Below, one piece after another: positions 10,501 to 21,193 of a DNA stretch of 64,000 nucleotides. The number at the start of each line of letters is the position of its first letter. Positions within the stretch are counted from its first letter, which is position 1. Under the pieces are notes generated by a model. The model was not told where the DNA came from. It made no database searches and was given only the letters and a program-made list of their open reading frames with translations. The stretch is from Tetranychus cinnabarinus (taxonomy: Eukaryota; Arthropoda; Arachnida; Trombidiformes; Tetranychidae). The stretch is from assembly GCA_022266195.1 (NCBI GenBank), contig WHVY01000007.1, positions 1,674,001-1,738,000 of the forward strand, given 5' to 3'. A program made the translations under genes and the position numbers.

Positions 10501-13500
10501 ATGGAAAAGGATGATGAGAACTATGAAAAGTGCGTGAAAAGGTAATGATCAAGGCTGAAGAGACGATAAAAAGTGCGTGAAAAGGCAATGTAAAAGGCTG
10601 AAGGGACGATGAAAAGAGGGTGCAAAGACAATGGAAAAAGCTGAAAAGTGATTGGAAAGGCAATGAAAAAGGTTGAAGTGACGATGAAAGAGCGTGAAAA
10701 GGCGATGGAAAAAGATGATTAGAACTATGAAAAGTCCGTGAAAAGGTAATGATCAAGGCTGAAGAGACGATAAAAAGAGCGTGAAAAGGCGATGGAAAAG
10801 GCTGAAGGGACTATGAAAAGAGGGTGAAAAAATGGAAAAGGCTGCAGGGACGATGCAAAGAGGGTGCAAAGACAATGGAAAAAGGCTGAAAAGAGCGTAA
10901 AAGGCTATGGAAAAGGCTGAAGGGACTATGAAAGGAGGGTGAAAAAAATGGAAAAAGGCTGAAAATGCGTGAAAAGTCAATGAAAAAGGATGAAGTGACG
11001 ATAAAAAAAGAGGGTGAAAAGGCGATGGAAAAGGCTGAAGGGACGATGAAAAGAAGGCGATAAGACGTTGGGATAGATTCACTCAAAAGTGGTGAATGAA
11101 AATAGTGGCCAATTGTGTTAAGAATAGTCCCTTTAGAAATTGATGATATTTGATAGATTGGGTGGTGTAACGACTGTTAAAAGGGCATGGAAAGACAGTG
11201 AAAACTGGTGGCAACAGCCACTCAAAAGAGGGTGGAAAGACAATGGAAAAAGGCTGAAAAGCCCGTGGCAAGGCGATGGAAAAAGGGTGAAGTGACGATG
11301 AAAAGAGCGTGGAAGGCGATGGAAAAAGGCTGAAGGGGCGATAAAAAAAGAGGGCTAAAAGGCTATGAAAAAGACTGAAGGGACTATGTAAAGAAGGCGA
11401 TAAGACGTTGGGATAAATTCACTCAACCTGGCGAATTGTGTTAAGAAAGTCCCTTTAGAAATTGATGTGATCTGTTTATTTGATCTGTTTTATTTGGTGG
11501 ATGCGTTAGATCTGGCGGTGCTACGACTGTGAAAAGTACATGAAAGACAGTGAATAAACGGTGGAAACAGCCACTCAAAAGAGGTGCATGAAAGTAGTGG
11601 ACAATTTGGTGGACATTTGTTGAGGAATGTTTAGGCAAAAAATGATGATATTTGATTTGGTTGATTTAGAGGATCTGTTAGATTGGGTGGTGAAAATATA
11701 GTGAAGAGACTATGAAAAAGAAGGTCAAAAGACGGTGAAATAAAGTCACTCAAAAGTGGTGAATGAAAGTAGTGGCTAATTGTGTTGAGAAAAGTCTTAC
11801 AAAAGTGATGATGTTTGATTTGGTTGATTTGGTGGTGTTGGTCAAAATGGTCGACAATACGGTGAAAAAACGGTAAAAAAGTTGGATAAAAGTGGTGAAT
11901 AAAGGCCAGATTTTGCTTCAAGTTTATTTGTTATTTCACGAAAAAATTAAATTAAGTGAATTAATAACTAAAAAATTGGAACTTAAATTAGGTGAAATCT
12001 AAATAAAATGTTATTCTTTTTCAACAGGGATCATTTAAAAATTAATCTAAATTACTTTCAGTCGAAATTACTGGCAGGTCTGTGTATATTGAAAACATAA
12101 ACAGGGCAAATGAAATTCATTTAAAAGGCGGGTTTTCTTGTTATTATTATTATCAAAATTGTTATTATTGTACATTATCTCAACCTTTAAGTGTTAGATA
12201 TAATAATTATTGTACCATTAACATGAAAAAAAAAGAGTAAACCTTAGTTGTTGTTGCTCTTTTCAACATCATCTTATTTATGAAACCAGAAATAACCTTT
12301 TCTGCATACATATATGTTTATTAACAGGGAAGGAGTCCAAAGCAATTGGGAATGACATTTATTCTGTATTGATATCATTATTGTTGTATTGTTGATTGGT
12401 TGTTCCAATGATCAACGACAAGTGTAATATCTTTGCCATTACTTTGAATATGAAATGTAAAGATTATCATATGTTTAGTTGTTTACATGAAAACAAGAAC
12501 GAGAACAAAGCATTGCCATTTTGCTTGATTAACATGGAGCTTTGTTTTCATGTTTCAATTAGATTTGTGAATTTTAAACTGAAGTTGACTGTTGTTGACA
12601 CAATTTGATATTTGGGAAAAAACGTTAATCGCAAATGAAAACACTGATAGTTTTAGGATGAATTATTAAGAGCAGGAAATTAGAAGTAAATGAGTGGCAG
12701 GGAATTAACTTATTATACTATTAATATAATCATAATGTGAGATATAATATGATTTTGGGGAAATGGCAACGATTATGGTTAAGATAAATACGTTCAGTGA
12801 TTACGAGTAAATGCATCTGGCAATGTTAATAATAAATGGGCAAATAAATTAATAGTTTTAATGTCTAATTGGACAATAATTGATTCAAATGTCTATCTAA
12901 ATAGAGATCAATGTTTAATTGAGTCTAACCAAAATATTGGGTAAAGATTTGTAGATGAATGTGATTTTAAACATTGAAAAGCTAACAATTAGAGAAGGTA
13001 AAACTTGGCAACAACTCGATCAACTGATTGGTCTTGAGAATTCAGTTTTACCGGAAAAATAGACGAAATAATCAGAGTAACAAACAAATGATCAACTAAT
13101 CAATATCTCATTGAAAATCTGAGTGCAGTGTTTGTAGGGTTTACTTAATTAATATCATTTACTTCCAGGGAAGGCAAAAAAAAGAGGAAAAATGTTCAAG
13201 ATTTTGGTGCAATAAGAATGAGTTTAAGGATGATGAAGAAGATGATGATTAGAAGGAGAATTGCAAGAGTAAAAAAGAAGATTAAAGGATGATGAAGATG
13301 AAAGGGAAAGGCAGAAAGGAGGACAAAAAAAGAGGAAAAGGGAAAAAAGATGAAGATGAAAAGGTTTACCTCACAACTGATTAACTATTGGATCAAGCTT
13401 TTGACATTGTAAACTCATTAGTATCACGCTCAATGAATAAGACTCTTCAGGCTAACTAATTAAGAAATCTTTGCTATATCTTTATCATCAACATCAAAAT

Positions 13501-16500
13501 CAACATCTTTAAATGTAAAATCTCAACTTAATCCAATGTACAATTAACTGTAAAAGTAGAGTTCAATTTTCAAGTAAAAAGTCTCAATAACATCTGATGA
13601 TTGATACAAAATAATTATTTCAGGCCTAAACCTAAGTAATTGCATGTTGGCTTTTTATATGAACAAAAAACAAGACTCAAATTATCAGATTACCATTTCA
13701 TTGATTATTTTCAAATCTATTGCTTATTAAATGTGAACCAAAAGAGGATCCAGAGAAACTAATTAAAATAATAAGTAAAATGATGATAATTATTGTGATG
13801 GTTTTGGGTTATTTTGGCTTTTCATCATTGCTCATTATTTTTGATATAATAAAACCATCAGAGTTAATATATTGAATATTAGGTTTCAAGGGACTCTCGA
13901 TGTACAATAATTTAACTATGATAATCAGTATACAATTTACGGTTAATTGTCATAATTGAATGTTTACTTTAAATTGACATTCGATTGAAATGATTTAAAT
14001 TGAAATCCAATTGAAGCTGCTTTGAAATGATACTAATTCATTGCTCGTTGACTGACTTTGAATTTATGCTAAAAATGGCTAATGAGCAATTGAATGGAGA
14101 TGAAAGCAAGTTTGATTGTTAATTGTGGAAGCAAATTGTCGATTAATTGTTGATAATTACCTGTATTTGTTCGACTTGTACAATATTCTGTTACATAATT
14201 ACTTAAACCGAATCGAGGAAGATGAAGGTTTTTAACAACTTGAACTGGATCATCACGTTTCCATTGAAAAACAAGATCTTCTGTTGTATAACCATCTAAA
14301 AGGGTGAAATGAAGAGTAAAAATGAGTATTAGTTATAGTTACAGGTGAACATGTGATGAAATTAAAGTGTATTAATAATGAAAAATATTATAAAACTGGA
14401 TATAAATGTAATATAATTGAGTGGGTCTAAGGTAAATGCTCAATGAATCAATGGATGGTTTACGTGAGGCGAAATTTTGATTTGTCAAGAATTACAATCA
14501 CTTTCAATGTATGAAACAGATTGGGAAATGTGAGTGAATCAAGTTAACCATGATTATCTATAATGATCAAGAGTAGGATGGAAGATGATGAAAGTGAATC
14601 AAATACAAGGATAAGATGATTTGACGAAGTAAAGGTTTTTAAGATGTGATATAAACCTTCAACTCAGTTGGGAAAACTTAAGCTTTCAAGAATGAAGTTA
14701 CAGTTGTCTGGTTAGATATAATACACATAAATATTGTATGATATATTCACATATTTGATCGTTATTTGATCAACAGCAAGATAACAATGAGAATCACACA
14801 ATTGCATGGTAAAAACCAATTGTACAGTTCATTAAGAGATTTCATGATTTATCGCTATAACCATATCCAGCCAACAGATTCTCAGTTAATGTCCAAGGTA
14901 TAAAAATTAATAGCTTTGGTATCAAGTCACAACTGAAAGCAAAGAGTTTAAAAAATTAGTAAAATTGTATAAAAAAATGATATAAATTGTTGACAATCGA
15001 CAAAATTTGAATGATAATTAGAAGACAGTTTCTCCATACAATGTAACACATGAAATGTATACACAATTTGTTTGGACTTGTTTATGGTTATGTATTTGTC
15101 TTGGGTAATTGCAATTGAGTCAATAAAGATGAAAGGCTGAATTGATTAGCTGTTAGTTGATTAGCCTCATCACAATGATTATCATTACAATAGATAATTT
15201 GCTCAATATCAAAGTAATAAAACAATCTACTGGGTAAACATTATCGATTGTGTTACATTGGGTCGATGAGCTTGAATAGAAAATTTTCAATGGAAATTTC
15301 CAATATTCCAATTTCCATGAAAATTTTCTAATTATGATAGATGGCACATTGATGATCAGGATTGGTGATAATCTGGTAAATTGAGCATTTTGTTCAAGTC
15401 TTTCATACAAAGAGCTTGAAAAGTGCAAGCTCAGTTAATGGGAAATGCAAAATAAAAATGTTAAATTTATTTTCTGTTTTGCTTGCTTTGCATTAACAAG
15501 TACAAAAGTTGCTGCCTTTTCAATTTAGAGTAATTAAAATTCATTGCTCTACTACAAGTTGATTAATAATATGAAAATGAAACTTGGAAATGTGAAAGAA
15601 GGCGAAAGAAGAGGGAAAAGTATTTAAGAGCAAATTAAATGATAAAATCATAATTAGCTGAATATTGTGAAATTAAAAACAAATTAGGCAAAGGATTGAG
15701 ACTGGTGAAGAGTGCATTGGTTGACAAGATTGATACTAATTGTTTCTCAGTTGTAATCAAATTCATTGTTGATTCACAAAGTAGATAATTTAATTCAATC
15801 TAATTGTAAATGTAACCCTTTTCATCTGTACCAATGTTGACGGTTGACATGTTAATGATGTTAGAGTGATGTTTTAATATATTTCATCGTGCTTTGAATG
15901 TTGATGTTCAACTTTGATCAATTAACCATTAACGTTAGTTCAATTTAGTTGAATGTAGAGCTAAGAAATTATTTTAAAATGAAAGTTGAACCAAAAAAAA
16001 GCTAAACTAAGGTCAAAGAAAGGGTCAAAAATGTAACAATAACAAGATTGGACAAGACATTAAAAGATGGTGAAGATGAAGAAGATAGTTAAGGATTGTT
16101 TCTTTGAAATAATTTCAGGAGAAACATGAAAAGTAAAAAGATTGAAATGATGATGACAATGTTGCTGCCACTAGTGATACTAATGATGATAGTGGTGAAG
16201 ATGCTTCAAGAATAGTAAACTTTTGTCTTCAAGTTGACCCTCAAAATATGTTTTTGACCATGATTTACATTAAAAGGAGATTTATTTCTTCTGTTTGACT
16301 ATTTTCAATTTATCTTCCTTGCTGTTGCTCTTGTTTTTAGCATCATTCTCATCTTGGGATAACCTTTACTTTTCCTCCTTTCCTTTTCCTCTTCATCTTC
16401 ATCATTGTCTGTATCTTGCCAATCATTTCCGGGTCACAAGCTTCAATGATCCTTTCCTGATACATCCAAATGAAGACAATATATAAATCAAGACTAGATG

Positions 16501-19500
16501 AGGGAGAGACAAGAAAAAAGAGAGACATTAAATAATGGTAAATACATTGAAGAAGAAATAAAAAGATGATAAAAAAAATAGAAGAGAAGATGAGATGAAA
16601 GTTAAGCTACCTCAAGAAAATATATATTACGTTGGGAGAATGCACAAAGACTTGAAAGGAGAAAATGAAAACAAGGATAGAAAAAAGAAAGATGAAGAAG
16701 AATGGCAAAGAGATGGAAGATTGAAAGATGAGAGAGAAGAGGGGTGAGAGTTTGATAAATCCTTTTGAGATTCCTTCCTTAATCTGAAGATCCTTTTCAT
16801 ACCTTTCTTCATCCTATCGTTCTAGGATATCATTTGCTTTTCACTCCTTTAAATTATCATCAGGCTCGCCACTTTCTCACCCTGGGCAAGAAATGTTTGC
16901 TTCAATTTGTCAAGTAACAAATCCAACTTCAACCTTTTATCTAGTTATTACCATAATATATCAAATGACAAACCAAAGCATTATAAACTGTCTCTATGTA
17001 CATGGGGACAGTGTATATAAATATCTGAAAACTTTGATCATTTAACCAATCATTAAGAATATGAATAGATTAGAAGTATGGAGTTAAGTGTCAGCTTGAT
17101 GGTAATTTGAAAGAAAATTCAATTGAGTTAATTATGGTAATAATTATAAGAATGGTAGGAATCCGTTTAGATTTTACAATTGAAATGCAACCGTGCAGGC
17201 AAAAGAACAGTCAACCAGATAAATCAATATTCTGGGAAAGGTGAGAAAGATTCAATTGAAAATCAATTGATGATACGGTAATATCATTTGTACTTAACAT
17301 CTCTAAGGTTATTGTGTTACAGGTTATGTATATGGCAGGGTAAATTTATGCCTTTCAAGCTGCTGGAAACCAGACGAGATGATTGATTCCTTTCCATCAA
17401 TAAACTAATATGAAAATAAACTCATGCTAAATCAACGATCAACATGACTTGCTTCATGTTTACTTCCTAGGTTTCATTTGATATTGATCACTTTGAGTAA
17501 AATCAATTAATTGTCACCTTAATTAAAGCTGAATTTGCGTTGGACACACAAACACACAAACATGAAAACTATTCAAACAATCAGTCTATGGCCACCACAC
17601 ACAATTGTAACTTGACAATCAAGTTATAAGTTGAAGTAATGAAATTGCTTTCCGTTAGATTGAGATTGATTCATTGAGCATTTTTCCAGGTTGATGTTGA
17701 CTTTATGTTTGTTTTTGGGATTCCTAATTATTTTTAGATCCATTGAGAGGGTAAACCTTTTTTTGTGATTAATTAATTATTAAGTGTTGACACTTACAAC
17801 TGGCCATTTTTATTTCACAGTCTTGTTTGTCGAGTGGAAAAAATCTCAAATCCATTGGACAGAAGAGTACAAGTGAGATTCGAATGGAGTAAAGGATTTC
17901 ACCATTTGGATAAATTCGTAACAAAACATTGGGCATAATAATATTATGAAAATGTCCTGATTTTTCATTTGAGAAAAACAAATCAGGTTTCCAGATCCTG
18001 TCAGGATCGGTTAACGTTAAGAATCGGATTTTACCGTCCAGATCATGGTATTGAAGGCGATCATCTTTCCATTGTTCACGAAAAGTAATTTGAAGTGCGT
18101 ATTCCTAAAAAGGAAAGGAAAAAATATATTAATCAAGAGTTAAGAAATAGTAAATTTATATAATAGTTAAACATTTGAAATTAAAATCTCCAAAAAATGA
18201 GACAGAAAATTGAATTTGAGTAAATCAATAAGGATATGAAACTAGACAGATCAGGAACAGATCATCAGATTAACTTGAAGATATAAATAATAATAGGAAA
18301 CATGTTTTTTTCTGGTTAAATGTGTTGATAAATCAATTGATTGAATTGAATTTAGCGTGAATAACAGATTGACAGACGTTTGACTCACTATTGAATCAAT
18401 TTGTTGGTTAAATGATTATGATTTGCCGTTTTGATTTTATTCATTTGGGATTGCTGGGGTTAAACAATGAGAATGACATCAAGATGATGATCAAGAATCC
18501 TTAAATACTCTTCTAATTGATCAATTTCCTGTAGATGATCATATGATTCCTGTAATCTGGTGTTTTTTCCTAACCTAATGGATTGGATAAAAACAGAAGC
18601 AAACGGAATTGGTTGACAGGCATGTAAAGAAGAAATAGAAAGTAGGACAGAAAAAAAAATACAAAAATGATTCACTAATTTACCATTAATATTATCATGA
18701 TTCTCATGATAACCATTAAATTTATAACTGATTTAGCTTGATAAAAATAGCTTTCGAGGCTACTAAATAATGAACAGTTGTACATTTATTGATGATAATA
18801 GGAGGCACTTAAGTCCATAAAGGTCAAACTTGGTAATAATCAATGTTTGTCTAATTAGTTTACTAACCAAGATAGCCTTCATTACTTTTATCTTCAATTA
18901 TAAATTCATCAAAATAATCCATCTAATTTTTACTCTTTTTTTCAGGATTATCCTAATTGATTGATGGTGTATCTTCTGAAATTTTGTTGAAAGCAGTAAA
19001 ATGACAAAGGATGGAAACAATAACAAGATAAAACCGGGTGAAAAAACAAGGAACCCTGAAAATTTTTCATTCATATTGTATAATTCGTGAGGAATAACTG
19101 AATAAAATTGATTGTCAGTCTTCAGTGAAGGAGGAAAATGTGAATAATACTTGTAACAATGTAAGTTGTTAAATAATTAAGAGCTTATTAATAATTTGAC
19201 AAAATACAATAACAGTTGCAGTTACTTAGAGAAGATGATAATAATCATATTCATGGAGAGAACTCGTTAAAGTGTTCATTGTTTTGTCACTGTGGGTGTT
19301 TTCAAGCTTCTTATGGGAACAAAAAGGGTTAAGAAAATGAACATCAAAATAACATCTTAACATTGCAAGAGAGAGAGAGAGCATAATTATGAATAGTGAA
19401 TCAAATGGGAAAGGCTGATAATAGTAGTAATCTAAATACATATATTATGTTCACAATGAGATATTTCAAGTGTAAATAAATTACTTCAATGGATATGAGC

Positions 19501-21193
19501 TTTTGCCTCTTTTTTTATCCTGAATACCTGGTAAAGCTACCATTATGGACTGAAATTTTCAAGTATAATCCAAAATGGTGAGAACAAGAGAATGAAAATA
19601 TTGACAATATTTTAGTTCATCAGTTTGCCTTTGATTCACTATTTGATTAGTTGGTCCAATAGCACTGAAATGTATTGATCTTTTCCTGGAACTTCTTTTC
19701 TGTTTGAGTTATTTTGATGTTCAAGTAGAGACTTTGATTGTAAGCTTGTTTTCATCTTTCTTTTTACTTCTTCTTCTTCTTCCCTTTGATGTTTCATTTG
19801 ATTAAAGATTAGGCGATAGGGTTTAATTTTTCTTGACTCAATTATTGAATATTATTGCTGATGTTACTCAATACACATCTATTTTGCTTTCCCCTGATGA
19901 TCCGATTAATGATTAATTGAGATGATGAACTAGTAAATGGGCAATGATGGATTGTAAATAAACAAAAATAAAGAAGAGAAAATAGTTATGTCAACATCCA
20001 AAAAAGAAGAAGAAGAAGAAAGTGAAGGCGACGAAAAAATCAGCGAGATGAGCTTACCATGGCGACATCATCTATTCGTGATATACTTCGAACATATATA
20101 TTAACTCGAACTATTGCTGGTCCATCTAAGGGAAATATATGTGTGTATGTGTGTAAAAAAGGTTAAGGAGAAAAAAAGAAGAAAAGAAAAGATTGATTAA
20201 TGTTGGAAAATAAGTGTTGGAAGAATCAAGAATCACATTCAAGTAAAACCAATAAGGATGAAAGATGTGGATACTGGTGATGTTATTGCTGATGTTGGTG
20301 ATGGAGAAGACAAGAATAGGGAAGATGTTGATGGTGAGGGAAAAAAAGTCAAGAAAGTAATGTTTGCTGTTAGGCTAATTTGCTTGGAAACAATCAGTAA
20401 ATTGTAGTCCTTATACAGCTCAATGATTAACAATTTGTAATATTTGTTCAGTCAATTTGCAGAATTTGTTTCATTTATTGTTCGGTGTTACATTGTATAC
20501 TGAACACAGAACGATATTCATGATAACTTTATCGCTTTAATTTTGTCTCATCATCTTAGATCCTCATCCTTTTTTCCCCTCTTCCTATCATCATTATTAT
20601 CCTATCAACTGCTTAACCAGCAAAAATGTTGAAGCAGCTGACGACTCTTGAGATTCATTTTCAGGATTGGAAATGGATCAACTGAACAACATTTGGAAAT
20701 GCTGACAGATAAAGCTTTAAAAAAAAGACTTCTCTATTCTTTCCACTCCTTTCTTCCTCTCATCTTCTTTTTCATCATCATCATCATCCTTTTCTCCCTT
20801 TATTCAGACAAGTTATAAATTGAATAGGCGAGAATATAACTTGTTTTTAGGGTGAAAGAGATTCTCCATTATTGTTATATTCACTTTCAAGTGCATCATT
20901 CAAATTGCTAACAGTATCCTTTCAAAGTCTATCTCTTTTTTGCAAACCCAAAAAATCTCAACACTTTGAATTTCGTCGAGCTGAATGCTTATTAAACCCA
21001 AATCTGTTAATTATTTTAAAAAATGGGCCTCGAAGAACCAGCTTTTTAAATTGATGAATGTTTAAAAAAAGGTAACTTACCCTTTCCATCAGTTGTATTT
21101 ACTCCTGAAGGTCTTATACGTCTATCATATCTTCCATCACCAATAATTGAATCTAATATTTCTTTTTCACGAGCACGAAAATTTGCTGTTGAT
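4301..21193 (-). CDS. GluCl: Glutamate-gated chloride channel subunit (GluCl), six exons, 5' end missing
   Basis: Pentameric Cys-loop anion channel of nerve and muscle membranes, the target of avermectins. Exons in transcript order are 21081-21193, 20058-20125, 17798-18104, 14161-14295, 5351-5817 and 4301-4528. All junctions are GT/AG and phases match throughout. They encode about 439 residues: extracellular ligand domain, the Cys-loop ([15 protein letters not shown]), the second disulphide pair typical of GluCl/glycine receptors (YC...SC around TNTGEY), M1, an anion-selective M2 entry ([17 protein letters not shown]), M3 ([19 protein letters not shown]), a long loop and M4. Motif agreement separates it from HisCl and GABA (RDL) subunits. 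The 21193 exon needs two bases from an unseen upstream exon that should carry the signal peptide. Oddity: the start of M3 reads WTESC where GluCls normally have WTGVC. Confidence 0.93.
4529..5350 (-). other. GluCl intron between M3 and M4 exons
   Basis: 822-bp AT-rich intron with donor AAG|GTAAAC at the 5351/5350 boundary. Nothing recognisable inside. Confidence 0.8.
5351..5817 (-). CDS. GluCl: GluCl exon with M1, M2, M3 and a proline-rich loop
   Basis: 467 bp. It begins with GT completing a Gly codon, then [21 protein letters not shown] leading into M1, the pore-lining M2, the M2-M3 linker [19 protein letters not shown] and M3. The M3 start reads W-T-E-S-C, so the position of the conserved glycine is Glu and the next residue is Ser. 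The intracellular loop holds a seven-proline run and RRKS, a match to the basophilic kinase consensus RRxS. Reading past the donor would give a short false C-terminus ending at 5288; the true coding path splices at 5351. Confidence 0.93.
6451..6754. mobile_element. Tc1/mariner-like MITE
   Basis: 304-bp non-autonomous element with perfect 24-bp terminal inverted repeats beginning CAGTCACCATTGAGATAATG (6451-6474 and 6731-6754), flanked on both sides by TA (6449-6450 and 6755-6756). Starting with CAGT and having a TA target duplication are the marks of Tc1/mariner elements. There is no transposase frame. A degenerate internal copy of the same motif (TGCATTATCTCGATGG) lies just inside the right arm at about 6717-6733. 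Confidence 0.75.
6940..11920. repeat. Composite repeat block: ~300-bp units around a satellite core, with an inverted left arm
   Basis: Longer related units marked by GGTGGTG, CACTCAAAAGTGGTGAATG and TTTGATTTGGTTGATTTGG-like words occur near 7225-7400, 11085-11200, 11410-11540, 11570-11700 and 11745-11870. The left edge (about 6945-7125) carries the same sequence in reverse complement. This is clear when its + strand translation ([19 protein letters not shown]) is compared with the minus-strand one at the right edge ([16 protein letters not shown]). The layout resembles a foldback element whose middle has expanded into a satellite. Confidence 0.7.
7545..11400. repeat. Purine-biased satellite, about 43-bp related units
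   Basis: Tandem, variable units built from GAAAAGGCGATGG, AAAAGGCTGAAGGGACGATG, AAAAGAGGGTGCAAAGACAATGG and AAAAGAGCGTG. The + strand is overwhelmingly A and G, with T and C mostly in short fixed spots. Units combine into higher-order repeats of several hundred bp; for example the 9370-9560 pattern recurs at 9700-9900 and 10140-10340. Minus-strand frames stay open for up to 314 residues of Phe, Ser, Leu, His and Pro only because the units contain few TTA, CTA or TCA triplets. These frames are overlapping and have no coding character, so no gene is called. Confidence 0.85.
14161..14295 (-). CDS. GluCl: GluCl exon: end of ligand-binding domain
   Basis: 135 bp, acceptor CACCCTTTTAG, donor ACAG|GTAATT. 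It codes [20 protein letters not shown], then [18 protein letters not shown] up to TSRTNTG. This is the highly conserved GluCl stretch before M1, including the first cysteine of the second disulphide. Phases fit both neighbours: T|AT makes Tyr at the 5' junction and G|GT makes Gly at the 3' one. Confidence 0.93.
14296..17797 (-). other. GluCl intron, 3.5 kb
   Basis: AT-rich, no gene seen. Purine and pyrimidine microsatellite-like stretches lie near 16040-16200 and 16500-16760. The short open frames here have no coding character. Confidence 0.8.
17798..18104 (-). CDS. GluCl: GluCl exon: core of ligand-binding domain with Cys-loop
   Basis: 307 bp, acceptor CCTTTCCTTTTTAG, donor AGTT|GTAAGT. 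It codes [20 protein letters not shown], the segment ending [20 protein letters not shown], the stretch [20 protein letters not shown], then IRISL and the Cys-loop [15 protein letters not shown], ending KMAS. All are standard GluCl loop motifs in the standard order. Confidence 0.95.
18105..20057 (-). other. GluCl intron, 1.95 kb
   Basis: AT-rich with nothing recognisable. Contains a short perfect hairpin, TATCATGA-TTC-TCATGATA, near 18693-18711, and a (GA)n run near 19370-19382. Confidence 0.8.
20058..20125 (-). CDS. GluCl: GluCl exon: beta-strand segment of the ligand domain
   Basis: 68 bp, acceptor ATATTTCCCTTAG, donor GCCATG|GTAAGC. It codes (D)[19 protein letters not shown] followed by VAM, matching the conserved N-terminal beta-strand motif of GluCl. 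Too short to be found as an open frame; identified by motif and splice phase. Confidence 0.92.
20126..21080 (-). other. GluCl intron, 955 bp
   Basis: AT-rich, with an interrupted GT dinucleotide run near 20138-20155. No gene seen. Confidence 0.8.
21081..21193 (-). CDS. GluCl: GluCl most upstream exon identified
   Basis: 113 bp, acceptor CTACTTTTCAG, donor AAAGG|GTAAGT. It codes [20 protein letters not shown], then [17 protein letters not shown], the family's N-terminal RYD.RIRPSG motif. It starts with a single base that completes a codon from an earlier exon, so it is not the first coding exon. Confidence 0.92.

Larger units (their letters stand above)
5818..14160 (-). other. GluCl 8.3-kb intron carrying a MITE and a satellite block
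   Basis: Bounded by donor CAG|GTAATTATC (exon end 14161) and acceptor CTTTCCAG (exon start 5817). It holds the MITE at 6451-6754 and the repeat block at about 6940-11920. Outside these it is AT-rich with GATGAAGAA-type purine microsatellites, for example 13190-13370. A stretch at 11933-12010 resembles the interior of the MITE near 6600-6675 (shared ATTTCACG and GAATTAAGT-like words) and may be a decayed fragment. No exon seen. Confidence 0.85.

Noticed and set aside
7390..11921. Many minus-strand frames of 60-314 residues rich in Phe, Ser, Leu, His and Pro
   Set aside because: They arise from a purine-rich tandem repeat with few stop triplets. They overlap each other in different frames, shift when units vary, and resemble no known protein.
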